Of a stretch of 13,292 nucleotides of DNA, positions 1 through 7,356 are shown one piece after another. Within the stretch, counting starts at the first letter, position 1, and each line of letters begins with the position of its first letter. Both the position numbers and the translations under genes were made by a program. Source of the DNA: an uncultured Bacillaceae bacterium (GTDB taxonomy: Bacteria > Bacillota > Bacilli > Bacillales > Amphibacillaceae); assembly GCA_945639745.1 (NCBI GenBank), contig CALZEK010000017.1, positions 1 to 13,292 of the forward strand, given 5' to 3'. The notes below the pieces were generated by a model. It saw only the letters and a list, made by a program, of their open reading frames with translations, made no database searches and was not told where the DNA came from.

Positions 1-457
1 CAATAAAACAAACACAACAAAAAACAACAAAAAAAACACCAACAAAAACAAAAACACCAAAACCAATAACACCAAAACAAACAAATATTACAGCAAAAAT
101 TGTAAGGATACTTAATTCTCTTGGGAAAAATATGAATAAAAGAATTGCACTCATTGCGCCTGATGAGTTTTGAACAGGTGCTGCAATTGAAAGCTCAATA
201 TATCTCAAACCCACATAACCAATCGTCATTGAAATAATATACATTGCTGAAACAGGTAAATATAAAATCATATCATATAAAACAAAATCTACCTCTTTTA
301 CTAAGCCATAAATAGTTGCATGAATTCCCATTGCTAAACCTACCATAATAACTATCTTTAAATGACTTGTTTTATCCTCAACATGACTACCTTTTTTATA
401 AAATAAATTTGCTCCACCCCAGGCCAGGGCAGTTATAACTGAAAATATTAACCACAT
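1..457 (-). CDS. EamA/DMT-family membrane transporter, 3'-truncated by window edge
   Basis: About 152 residues are visible, starting MWLIFSVITALAWGGANLFYKKGS, and the frame stays open to the left edge, so the C-terminal part is missing. Four or five hydrophobic helices can be seen (near residues 1-16, 34-50, 60-78, 90-112 and 118 onward). The start of helix 1 (ALAWGGANLFYKKG) and the segment YIELSIAAPVQNSSGA resemble the first repeat of EamA/drug-metabolite transporters, inner-membrane proteins that export small metabolites; the substrate cannot be inferred. The ATG at 457 has a strong GGAGGAAGT ribosome site at 464-472. The last ~30 codons (positions 1-85) read as a G/T-only run translating to V/F/G/C residues, unlike the EKKE-type loop expected there. 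That part may be sequencing or assembly error. No promoter is seen between tatA and this gene. Confidence 0.75.
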   Translation of the reverse strand, partial: MWLIFSVITALAWGGANLFYKKGSHVEDKTSHLKIVIMVGLAMGIHATIYGLVKEVDFVLYDMILYLPVSAMYIISMTIGYVGLRYIELSIAAPVQNSSGAMSAILLFIFFPRELSILTIFAVIFVCFGVIGFGVFVFVGVFFVVFCCVCFI

Positions 458-475
458 AATAGTACTTCCTCCATT

Positions 476-506
476 AAAAAACCTCACGAGAATATTCTCG
501 TAAGGT
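476..506 (-). terminator. Rho-independent terminator of tatA
   Basis: The arms at 481-506 form a near-perfect hairpin with one C-A mismatch; its core CGAGAATATTCTCG is a perfect palindrome. On the minus strand it is followed by six T (481-476). It starts 4 bases after the tatA stop and ends only 4 bases before the ribosome binding site of the next minus-strand gene, so it may also limit read-through into that gene. Confidence 0.85.
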
Positions 507-509
507 TAT

Positions 510-707
510 TTATTCTTCTTTGTCATCTTTATTCTTTTTACTCTCTTCATCATGATCTGACATGAGTGAATTTGTAGCGTCTTTAAAACCTTTTAATGAT
601 TCTCCTACTGCTTTACCTAACTCAGGTAATTTATTAGGGCCAAAAATAAGTAAGGCAACTATAAGTATGAGTATTAAGCTTGGTACACCGATACTTCCTA
701 TTCCCAT
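510..707 (-). CDS. tatA: Twin-arginine translocase subunit TatA
   Basis: A 65-residue protein that forms the pore-like oligomer of the Tat pathway, which exports folded proteins. Residues 8-22 form the single N-terminal membrane helix. They are followed by the TatA hinge and amphipathic-helix signature FGPNKLPELGKAVG (22-35) and the conserved ESLKGFK, then a highly charged tail (SDHDEESKKNKDDKEE). The length fits short Gram-positive TatA proteins. The frame is open further upstream (to an ATG at 767), but the ATG at 707 is chosen because GGAGGT lies 6 bases before it and because TatA proteins begin just before the helix. No tatC is in the window, so the partner must be encoded elsewhere or this is an orphan copy. 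It has its own promoter and terminator, so it is likely monocistronic. Confidence 0.93.
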   Translation of the reverse strand: MGIGSIGVPSLILILIVALLIFGPNKLPELGKAVGESLKGFKDATNSLMSDHDEESKKNKDDKEE

Positions 708-791
708 GTACCCACCTCCAATTTTAATTAGACTATTAAAATGTTCTCTATAAATTATTTCTTTCAAATTATACTAATTTCTAGTGTTACT

Positions 792-821
792 ATTATACAC
801 TTTTTACTATTCTTTTGTCCA
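792..821 (-). promoter_or_regulatory. Candidate sigma-A promoter of tatA
   Basis: On the minus strand TGGACA (821-816) and TATAAT (797-792) are 18 bases apart, giving a start near 785 and a leader of about 75 bases before the tatA ATG. The -10 box is a perfect match and the -35 matches 5 of 6. Confidence 0.6.
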
Positions 822-826
822 TTATA

Positions 827-874
827 AAAATATCCTTAAACTAAGATTAGATATACTTAGTTTAAGGATATTTT
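827..874 (-). terminator. Terminator of brnQ
   Basis: A perfect 19-bp inverted repeat (827-845 with 856-874) with a 10-base loop lies 2 bases past the brnQ stop. The AT-rich stem ends in a T-run on the minus strand (TTTTTATAA). It separates brnQ from tatA, whose promoter starts just beyond it. Confidence 0.8.
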
Positions 875-876
875 AA

Positions 877-2235
877 TTAACTCACTTTTTTTGAATCCAT
901 TTTAAAGAGACGAACATAAATTGTTAAAATAATTAAAACAATCATAAATGGAACAAACCAACCTAATCCTTCAGCATATAATGGTAAGTATTTACTATAA
1001 AAATTCATAATCGGAATTAACCAATCATAATAATCCATCTCGAGCGTTTCACACAATGTTTTTATACCATCGATAAGACTAACTGCAAATGTCACAATGA
1101 TTGTGGCGATATAAACAAATCGTCTATGTTTAAATAAGGGCGAAGTAAATGCCAAGATTATAATAGCTATCGCAAGCGGATATAACAACATTAAAACAGG
1201 CAATGAATAATTAATAATTTGTGCTAAACCAAAATTAGCGATAATAAATGTTAATGATGTAAATAAAACAACAAAAACTTTATAACTAATCCCTGGAATT
1301 AAGGTATTAAAGTATTCACCACATGCCATCATTAAACCTATACTCGTCGTTAGACAAGCTAAGGTAATTAAAACAGCTAGAAGAATCATTCCAGTTATTC
1401 CAAAATAGTGTGATGCTGCACCACTTAAAACAGGTCCTCCAGTATCAAAATAACCTAATTCTCCAATGCTTGTTGCTCCTAAGTATGCAATACCTAAATA
1501 AATAACACCTAATAAGACAATCGCAACGAATCCTGATTTACCTGTTGCAATCAATATGCCTTTACGTGACTTAACACCCATTGCAGTAACAGCATTAATT
1601 ATTATTATTCCAAAAACTAAAGATGCAAGTGCATCCATTGTATTATATCCTTCAACAAATCCTGTCGTAAATGGAGCAGAAACATAAGCTTCTTGAGCCT
1701 CTCCTATATCACTCATTGGATTTATAAAAGCAGTAATCAATAACACTCCCAGCAAAACAACTAATGCTGGTGCTAAAACCTTTCCAATTCGATCAACTAA
1801 TTTAGCCGGATTTAAGGATAGCCATAGGGTTACTCCAAAAAATAAAACAGTAAAAATAAATAACCCTAAATTAAGATTAGCTTCACTTATAAATGGAGCA
1901 AATCCTATCTCATAGGCAACAGCACCTGTACGAGGCGCTGCAAAAAACGGTCCTATTGTTAAATAAAGCATCACAGTAAATAACATCCCATAGACAGGAT
2001 GAACTCGTCCTGCCAAGGCTTGCAAATTATTACTATTTGAAAAGCCTATCGCCATAATACCAAGTAAAGGTAAACCGACCCCTGTTATGGCAAAACCAAT
2101 CGCTGCTGTTAATAAATTACTACCTGAATATTGACCTAATTCTGCCGGAAATATTAAGTTTCCCGCACCAAAAAATAAAGCAAATAATGTGAATCCTAAA
2201 ATAATATAATTAGACTTTGACATTTCTGTATCCAA
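877..2235 (-). CDS. brnQ: Branched-chain amino acid carrier BrnQ (LIVCS family)
   Basis: A 452-residue, very hydrophobic protein with about 12 predicted membrane helices, the usual size of BrnQ, a Na+ (or H+) symporter for leucine, isoleucine and valine. Family signatures include FGAGNLIFPAELG near residues 22-34, TIGPFFAAPRTGAVAYE near 92-108, and SLNPAKLVDRIGKVLAP near 139-155. The start is read as TTG at 2235 because GAGGG at 2244-2248 lies 8 bases upstream; the in-frame ATG at 2223 would be about 20 bases from it, too far. It is divergent from the pgs operon, with 257 bases between the two starts. I saw no convincing T-box, leucine-responsive leader or sigma-A promoter in that gap, so its control is unknown. 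It ends in a strong terminator and appears monocistronic. Confidence 0.93.
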   Translation of the reverse strand: MDTEMSKSNYIILGFTLFALFFGAGNLIFPAELGQYSGSNLLTAAIGFAITGVGLPLLGIMAIGFSNSNNLQALAGRVHPVYGMLFTVMLYLTIGPFFAAPRTGAVAYEIGFAPFISEANLNLGLFIFTVLFFGVTLWLSLNPAKLVDRIGKVLAPALVVLLGVLLITAFINPMSDIGEAQEAYVSAPFTTGFVEGYNTMDALASLVFGIIIINAVTAMGVKSRKGILIATGKSGFVAIVLLGVIYLGIAYLGATSIGELGYFDTGGPVLSGAASHYFGITGMILLAVLITLACLTTSIGLMMACGEYFNTLIPGISYKVFVVLFTSLTFIIANFGLAQIINYSLPVLMLLYPLAIAIIILAFTSPLFKHRRFVYIATIIVTFAVSLIDGIKTLCETLEMDYYDWLIPIMNFYSKYLPLYAEGLGWFVPFMIVLIILTIYVRLFKMDSKKVS

Positions 2236-2442
2236 AATATAATCCCTCTTCTTTCGTTTTCTAAATAGTGACTTTTCTGAAAATTCAATTTAAAGATGCT
2301 TTTTTTACTGTTTATAAAGTATGACCTTACTACTTTTAGTTAGATATATCAAATTTTTATTAATGTTACTCATAATATCAAAATGTCATCAAAATATAAC
2401 ATAAAAAAGAGGATTATTTTTTAAAAAAATGATAGTATGTCT

Positions 2443-2468
2443 AAGGAGACTAAATGATTTTCTTATAA
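2443..2468 (+). promoter_or_regulatory. Possible leader mini-ORF upstream of pgsB
   Basis: AAGGAG (2443-2448) is followed after 5 bases by ATG ATT TTC TTA TAA (2454-2468), a four-codon reading frame with a good ribosome site, 24 bases before the pgsB start. Whether it is translated is unknown. It could compete for ribosomes or simply be chance in AT-rich DNA. Confidence 0.3.
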
Positions 2469-2492
2469 ATATACAATTAAAGGATGAAGCAT

Positions 2493-3656
2493 ATGATAAT
2501 AATCCCCATTTCACTAGGATTACTCCTAATTTTTGGTATGTATGAATGGTCCAGACACAAAAAACATATCGAATCTATTCCTGTTAGAGTTAATATTAAT
2601 GGAATTCGTGGTAAATCTACTGTTACTAGATTAACAAATGGAATCTTAAAAGAAGCGGGTTATAAAACAATAGGTAAAACAACAGGGACTTCAGCCCGGA
2701 TGATCTACTGGGATAAAGATGAAGAGCCGATTTTGAGGCGTCCAGAAGGACCAAATATTCGCGAACAAAAAGATGTTGTAAAAATAGCTTCAGACCTTGG
2801 AGCTGATGCTCTTGTTAGTGAATGTATGGCTGTAAACCCTGATTATCAAATTATTTTTCAAGAAAAAATGTTACAAGCTAATATTGGCGTTATCGTAAAT
2901 GTCCTAGAAGACCATTTAGATGTTATGGGGCCTACATTAGATCAAATTGCTGATGCTTTTCTGGCAACCATACCTCACAACGGCACGCTTATTGTATCTG
3001 AAAGTCCATATGTTGACTTCTTTAAAGCTGAAGCAAAAAAGCGTAATACGAATGTGATTGTTGCTAATAATGATGCTGTTTCAGAACAATTTTTAAGTCA
3101 ATTTAATTATATGGTATTTCCTGAAAATGCTGCTCTTGCATTTGCAGTTGCTGAAGCATTAGAGATTGACCCAATTGTTGCTGCACGAGGTATGTTAAAA
3201 GCAACGCCTGACCCTGGAGCTATGAAAATTCATTCACTTACTTCTAATCATGGTACAGGTTACTTTATTAACGCCTTTGCTGCTAACGATCCATCCTCTA
3301 CGATTAACATTTGGAATCGAATTTTAGAACAAGGATACACAAGTAAGGATTCAATTGTTATAATGAATTGTAGAAATGATCGAGTTGACAGAACAATTCA
3401 ATTTGTTGAGGATGTTTTACCACATCTAGATATTTCAACTTTAATCTTAATTGGAACAACAGTAGAACCTGTGATTCATGCTGTAGATAATCAGTCGATT
3501 AAAGTAGAAGAATTACTTAATCTAGAACACAAAACAACTGACGAAATTTATCAAATTTTACAAGATAAGCTTAATAATAATATTATTTTTGGTGTGGGAA
3601 ATATTCACGGGGCAGCAGAGCCTTTAATAAACTTACTAGTTGATGAGGAGAATTAA
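2493..3656 (+). CDS. pgsB: Poly-gamma-glutamate synthase subunit PgsB/CapB
   Basis: The ATP-dependent amide ligase of poly-gamma-glutamate synthesis, a Mur-ligase relative that activates the gamma-carboxyl of the growing chain and adds glutamate. From the ATG at 2493 it has 387 residues, close to the ~393 of B. subtilis PgsB and shorter than B. anthracis CapB. An N-terminal helix (residues 2-17) anchors it. The ATP-binding loop NGIRGKST lies at 36-43, followed by the family blocks SECMAVNPDYQ (110-120), VNVLEDHLDVMGP, PDPGAMKI, NAFAANDPSST, MNCRNDRVDRT and GVGNIHGAAEPL. An upstream in-frame ATG at 2484 directly abuts the AAAGG site, so the ATG at 2493 (9 bases away) is preferred. It is the first gene of the five-gene operon and ends 2 bases before pgsC. 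No clear sigma-A promoter was found, so an activator-dependent promoter is possible. Confidence 0.96.
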   Translation: MIIIPISLGLLLIFGMYEWSRHKKHIESIPVRVNINGIRGKSTVTRLTNGILKEAGYKTIGKTTGTSARMIYWDKDEEPILRRPEGPNIREQKDVVKIASDLGADALVSECMAVNPDYQIIFQEKMLQANIGVIVNVLEDHLDVMGPTLDQIADAFLATIPHNGTLIVSESPYVDFFKAEAKKRNTNVIVANNDAVSEQFLSQFNYMVFPENAALAFAVAEALEIDPIVAARGMLKATPDPGAMKIHSLTSNHGTGYFINAFAANDPSSTINIWNRILEQGYTSKDSIVIMNCRNDRVDRTIQFVEDVLPHLDISTLILIGTTVEPVIHAVDNQSIKVEELLNLEHKTTDEIYQILQDKLNNNIIFGVGNIHGAAEPLINLLVDEEN

Positions 3657-3658
3657 TA

Positions 3659-4108
3659 ATGTTTGGAACTGATTTATATATAGCACTTGTACTTGGCGTT
3701 GTTTTAAGTTTATTATTTACAGAAAGAACAGGGATTATACCTGCTGGACTTGTTGTACCAGGTTATATGGCATTAATTTTTGATCAACCTATCTTTATTG
3801 TTGTTATTTTATTTGTAAGCTTTTTAACATACTTAATCGTTACATTTGGAATTAGTCGTGTCACTATTTTATATGGTAGAAGAAAATTTGCTGCAATGTT
3901 AATTGTCGGTATTACTTTAAAAATGATTCTAGATTATTTTTATCCCGTCATGCCCTTTGAAATACTAGAATTTAGAGGTATTGGTGTTATTGTTCCTGGA
4001 TTAATAGCTAACACAATGGAAAAACAAGGTACAGTTATTACAATCGGAAGTACTTTATTACTAAGTGGATTAACTTTTATCATCTTAAGTATATATTACT
4101 TAGTATAA
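3659..4108 (+). CDS. pgsC: Poly-gamma-glutamate synthase membrane subunit PgsC/CapC
   Basis: A 149-residue integral membrane protein, the standard length for PgsC/CapC, which pairs with PgsB in the polymerase and is thought to help move the chain across the membrane. It opens with the family block MFGTDLYIALVLGVVLSL and continues with FTERTGIIPAGLVVPGY (near residues 21-37), LYGRRKFAA (near 74-82) and EFRGIGVIVPGLIANT, all highly conserved; about five hydrophobic segments are visible. GAGGAG at 3645-3650, inside the end of pgsB, sits 8 bases before the ATG and the intergenic gap is 2 bases, so translation is probably coupled to pgsB. Nothing unusual is seen. Confidence 0.96.
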   Translation: MFGTDLYIALVLGVVLSLLFTERTGIIPAGLVVPGYMALIFDQPIFIVVILFVSFLTYLIVTFGISRVTILYGRRKFAAMLIVGITLKMILDYFYPVMPFEILEFRGIGVIVPGLIANTMEKQGTVITIGSTLLLSGLTFIILSIYYLV

Positions 4109-4119
4109 GGAGAATTTAA

Positions 4120-5247
4120 ATGTATAAAAAGTTAAACTTACAAGAAAAAATTCAATTATTCATTAAAAATCAAAAGAAAAAAACTGGTCGACAAGCTCTT
4201 TTAGGCGTTATCGTTACAGGTTTTCTCATCTTAACATACGTTCTTTTTGCTAATACAAGTGTTGCTAAGGTAAAAAATGATGAAACTACTTTTACAGCTT
4301 CCTTTGTTGGTGATATAATGATGGGTAGACACGTTAATGAAGTGATTGAAAAACATGGTTCAGATTATCTCTTTGAAAAAGTTCAACCTGTTTTTAATCA
4401 ATCTGATTATGTTTCAGGTAATTTTGAAAACCCTGTTCTCTTACAAAAAGAAGAGGTATATGAAGGAGAAAAATCAGAAAAAAACATTCATTTATTTTCT
4501 CGCTTAGAAGGTGCTCACGCAATTAAGAATGCTGGATTTTCTGTCATTAACTTAGCCAACAACCACATGATGGACTATGGTCCAAACGCTTTAGTTGAAA
4601 CATTAGATACTTTTAATGATTTAGGCATGCCACATGTTGGTGCTGGTAATAATGTCGAGGAAGCTACTGAAGTTGAATATGCGGACTATGATGGACAAAG
4701 AGTTGCAACACTTGGCTTTACTGATGTGCTTGTAAAAGGTTTCTCAGCCCAACGATATACAGCAGGTGTCGCAAGAGCAACCCCTGAAAATATTGTCCCT
4801 GCTATTCAAGAAGCCAAAAAGAATGCTGATTTAGTTATCGTTAATGTTCATTGGGGAATCGAATATAATAAAAAACCAAGTAAGAGACAAAAGGAAATGG
4901 CAAAAATTATGGCTGATGTTGGTGCGGATATTATTGTAGGTCACCACCCCCACGTTTTATCTGAAATTGAAGTGTTTGATAACGGCTCTGTTGTTTTTTA
5001 TAGCTTAGGTAACTTTATTTTCGACCAAGGATGGACGCGGACAAAAGATAGTGCGATTGCACAATATCATATAGATAAAGATGGAAAGAAAAGCATTGAA
5101 ATTATTCCAGTTAGATTAAAAGAAGCTCAACCTTATGTAACAAAAAATCCCTATGCTAGAAATAAAATTTTCCAGCAGTTAACAGGTAAGTTAGAGAAAA
5201 GTCAGTTCAAAAAAGAATCTGGTCGTTTATATATAGACCTTGACTAA
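4120..5247 (+). CDS. pgsA: Poly-gamma-glutamate synthesis protein PgsA/CapA
   Basis: A 375-residue membrane-anchored protein of the PGA_cap family, whose fold resembles metallophosphatases. It is required with PgsB and PgsC for polymer synthesis and export, and most of it faces outside. There is a basic N-terminus, one membrane helix at about residues 27-44, then the domain with motifs GDIMMGR (64-70), NFENP (101-105), NLANNHMMDYG (144-154), NVHWGIEY (242-249), GHHPH (274-278) and SLGNFIFDQ (295-303). The D, N and H residues expected of a metal site are all present. The pgsC stop codon overlaps the ribosome site (AAGGAGA, 4107-4113), and the ATG follows 6 bases later. The PgsA name here is the polyglutamate gene, not phosphatidylglycerophosphate synthase. 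Confidence 0.95.
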   Translation: MYKKLNLQEKIQLFIKNQKKKTGRQALLGVIVTGFLILTYVLFANTSVAKVKNDETTFTASFVGDIMMGRHVNEVIEKHGSDYLFEKVQPVFNQSDYVSGNFENPVLLQKEEVYEGEKSEKNIHLFSRLEGAHAIKNAGFSVINLANNHMMDYGPNALVETLDTFNDLGMPHVGAGNNVEEATEVEYADYDGQRVATLGFTDVLVKGFSAQRYTAGVARATPENIVPAIQEAKKNADLVIVNVHWGIEYNKKPSKRQKEMAKIMADVGADIIVGHHPHVLSEIEVFDNGSVVFYSLGNFIFDQGWTRTKDSAIAQYHIDKDGKKSIEIIPVRLKEAQPYVTKNPYARNKIFQQLTGKLEKSQFKKESGRLYIDLD

Positions 5248-5269
5248 ATATGAATAAGGAGTTACTTGA

Positions 5270-6910
5270 ATGAGTAATAAACGGTTAATAATGTATCTTT
5301 CAATATTTGTGTTTGTTGGTGTGATTTTCATCTACGCTAAAGAAGGTGTTTTTACTTCTTCAGATGGTCCTGATTATGGTGTAGAAGAATCAGAAGCCAT
5401 TCAAACTGATCAAGGATATGGCGTTAGTGCCTCACATCCGCTAGCTGTTGAAGCTGGAATGCAAGTTCTTGAAAATGGCGGTAATGCTGCTGATGCTGCA
5501 GTCGCTGTTTCATATATGTTAGGAGTTGTTGAGCCATTTGGTTCTGGTATAGGTGGCGGTGGTGTTGCTCTAATCAATAAAGATGATGATAAAGCACCAA
5601 CTGTTTATCAATATAGAGAAGAAGCACCTAAATCTGGTGGACTTCCTGAAACGTTTGCTATTCCTGGGTTTGTAAAAGGTATGGAAAAAATTAATAGTGA
5701 CTTAGGAACAATGAGTATGGCTGAATTAATTGAACCCTCTATTAAAATGGCTAATGAAGGGTTTCCCATTAACAATAATTTAGCTAGCCGATTTGAAAGA
5801 GGTGCTAGCCGGATGAACGTTCCAGAAATGCCCGATTATTTTCCTGAGAACCGTCTTCTTGAGGCAAATGAGGAATTAGTTCAACCAGAATTAGCTGAAA
5901 CACTGACTAAGATTAAAAATGAAGGATCAAAAGGATTTTATGAAGGTGAAGTTGCCGATGCTCTGTTAGATTTTGTTCCAGAAATTGAACCGAGTGACTT
6001 AACTAACTTTGAAGTAGAAATTAAAGAACCTGCACACGGTAAATTCGCTGGATATGACGTTTATTCAGCTCCACCACCACTTGCAGGAGTTACTTTAATT
6101 CAAATGTTACAAATGGCTGAATTAGCTGATATTGACGATCTTGAGAATCCGGTTGACTACATTCACTTATTTGGTGAAATTAGTAAACGCGCCTATGCTG
6201 ATCGCTTAGATAACATTGGTGACCCTAAACTATCACCTGAAATTGATGCAAATCGAGTCACATCAATCGAGTATTCACAAAGATTAATAGAGAACTTTAA
6301 TCCAGAGAAAGTATCTAAAAACTATAAGATCAATGATTCTATCTCTGATGAAGAAGATCACGATAACACGACTCATTTTGTTGTTGTCGATAAAGACAAT
6401 ATGATGGTTTCAGCAACACACACACTTGGAAATTTCTTTGGTTCGGGTGATTATGTTGCAGGTTTCTTCTTAAATAACCAAATTGATAATTATAGTTTAA
6501 CTAATGATTCACCTAACTTTTTAGAACCAGAAAAAGTATCTAGAAGTTTTACAAGCCCGAGTATTTTAATAAATGACGAAAAAACAATTGGAATTGGATC
6601 ACCAGGTGGAAAACGTATTCCATCTGTCGTAAGTAGTATCTTAACCAAATATCTCTTACTTGGTGGTGATTGGAATGAGTCAATTGCCGAAGACCGCTTT
6701 TACGTAGAAGGAACTGATATCTTTACTGAGACAGAGTTAGATAAAAGTGTTCAAAGTAAATTAAGAGTTATGGGCTATGAAATATATAACATTACTGATC
6801 CCGAGTTCTATGGTGGTATACAGGCCCTTGTTTATGACAAAAAAGCAGAAGAATTATTTGGTGCAGCTGATCCTAGACGTCCAGGTACTTGGCAGGCTTC
6901 AGATGAATAG
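5270..6910 (+). CDS. capD: Capsule anchoring gamma-glutamyltransferase CapD
   Basis: A 546-residue member of the gamma-glutamyltranspeptidase family, similar in size to B. anthracis CapD. A hydrophobic segment at residues 7-23 acts as signal or anchor. The family blocks are SASHPLAVEAGMQVLENGGNAADAA (53-77, quoted as key pieces GNAADAA), FGSGIGGGGVALI (90-102), the autocleavage site DHDN/TTHF with T367 as the predicted N-terminal nucleophile of the small subunit, TLGNFFGSGDYVAGFF (385-400), and the oxyanion loop GSPGGKRIP (443-451). CapD self-cleaves, then cuts poly-gamma-glutamate and transfers it to peptidoglycan. A soluble glutathione-degrading GGT is less likely, because the gene is the fourth of a pgs operon, with AAGGAG 8 bases before its ATG and only 22 bases after pgsA. 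Its presence argues for a wall-bound capsule rather than released slime. Confidence 0.9.
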   Translation: MSNKRLIMYLSIFVFVGVIFIYAKEGVFTSSDGPDYGVEESEAIQTDQGYGVSASHPLAVEAGMQVLENGGNAADAAVAVSYMLGVVEPFGSGIGGGGVALINKDDDKAPTVYQYREEAPKSGGLPETFAIPGFVKGMEKINSDLGTMSMAELIEPSIKMANEGFPINNNLASRFERGASRMNVPEMPDYFPENRLLEANEELVQPELAETLTKIKNEGSKGFYEGEVADALLDFVPEIEPSDLTNFEVEIKEPAHGKFAGYDVYSAPPPLAGVTLIQMLQMAELADIDDLENPVDYIHLFGEISKRAYADRLDNIGDPKLSPEIDANRVTSIEYSQRLIENFNPEKVSKNYKINDSISDEEDHDNTTHFVVVDKDNMMVSATHTLGNFFGSGDYVAGFFLNNQIDNYSLTNDSPNFLEPEKVSRSFTSPSILINDEKTIGIGSPGGKRIPSVVSSILTKYLLLGGDWNESIAEDRFYVEGTDIFTETELDKSVQSKLRVMGYEIYNITDPEFYGGIQALVYDKKAEELFGAADPRRPGTWQASDE

Positions 6911-6943
6911 AATTACATTATAACCTTGGAGGTTGTTTAATTA

Positions 6944-7309
6944 ATGAAAAAGATTTTAGTAAAATCATTACCCATTTTGTTTTTAGTTTTTGCATTAACT
7001 TTTATGTCGATTTTCAAACACGAAGATACACTCTCTGATACAGAAAAATTTGAATATCAAAACTTAAGTGCATCAGATCAGACAATTGATCGAAGAGCTC
7101 AGTTAGATAATAGTGTTGCAAATGAAAATTCTGCCGTAGAAATTGATCAAGTTGATAGCGCAGAAAATGGTAGATATTTAGTTGATTCAAATGAAGAACA
7201 AGTTACAGTTTATGATAAAAATAATAATCAACAAGTTGTCTTTCAAACATCTTTAGCTGATTGGAATGAAAAGAGAGACTTCTATTATTCAAAATATAAT
7301 TTAAATTAA
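6944..7309 (+). CDS. PgsE/CapE-like small membrane protein with C-terminal extension
   Basis: A 121-residue protein. A basic start and a hydrophobic helix (residues 5-24) are followed by FMSIFKHEDTLSDTEKFEYQN. From memory this resembles the N-terminus of B. subtilis PgsE/YwtC (about 55 residues, with FMSAFKFNDQLTDQEK at the same place), and the gene holds the capE/pgsE position at the end of the operon. PgsE/CapE supports polymer synthesis and is normally only about 47-55 residues. Here another ~65 residues follow: an acidic, Asn/Gln/Ser-rich linker (40-75), then a segment that may form a beta hairpin (GRYLVDSNEEQVTVYDKNNN) and an aromatic end (ADWNEKRDFYYSKYNLN). The C-terminal part is expected outside the membrane; I recognise no domain in it. 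GGAGGT lies 10 bases before the ATG. The gene is 33 bases after capD and directly before the operon terminator. Confidence 0.75.
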   Translation: MKKILVKSLPILFLVFALTFMSIFKHEDTLSDTEKFEYQNLSASDQTIDRRAQLDNSVANENSAVEIDQVDSAENGRYLVDSNEEQVTVYDKNNNQQVVFQTSLADWNEKRDFYYSKYNLN

Positions 7310-7313
7310 ATTT

Positions 7314-7356
7314 AAAATGCGTTTTAGTTCATAACTGAACTAAAACGCATTTTTTT
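7314..7356 (+). terminator. Terminator of the pgs-capDE operon, probably bidirectional
   Basis: A perfect 17-bp inverted repeat (7314-7330 with 7337-7353) with a 6-base loop is followed by a T-run on the plus strand. It starts 4 bases after the last capsule gene and touches the stop codon of ehuA on the other strand. The minus-strand side also ends T-rich, so it likely stops both convergent operons. Confidence 0.9.

Noticed and set aside
562..753. Plus-strand 63-residue frame
   Set aside because: It is antisense to tatA, has no ribosome site, and its composition mirrors the TatA codons.
708..767. Longer tatA start at 767
   Set aside because: It would add 20 residues before the helix without a ribosome site, and its segment includes the ribosome site for the ATG at 707.
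2484..2492. ATG at 2484 as the start of pgsB
   Set aside because: It sits directly on the AAAGG ribosome site; the ATG at 2493 has proper spacing and gives a standard PgsB N-terminus.
2236..2492. T-box or leucine-responsive leader for brnQ, and a sigma-A promoter for pgsB
   Set aside because: No T-box core, no antiterminator-terminator pair, and no -35/-10 pair better than chance was found; TAGTAT at 2433 and CATAAT at 2371 lack acceptable -35 boxes.
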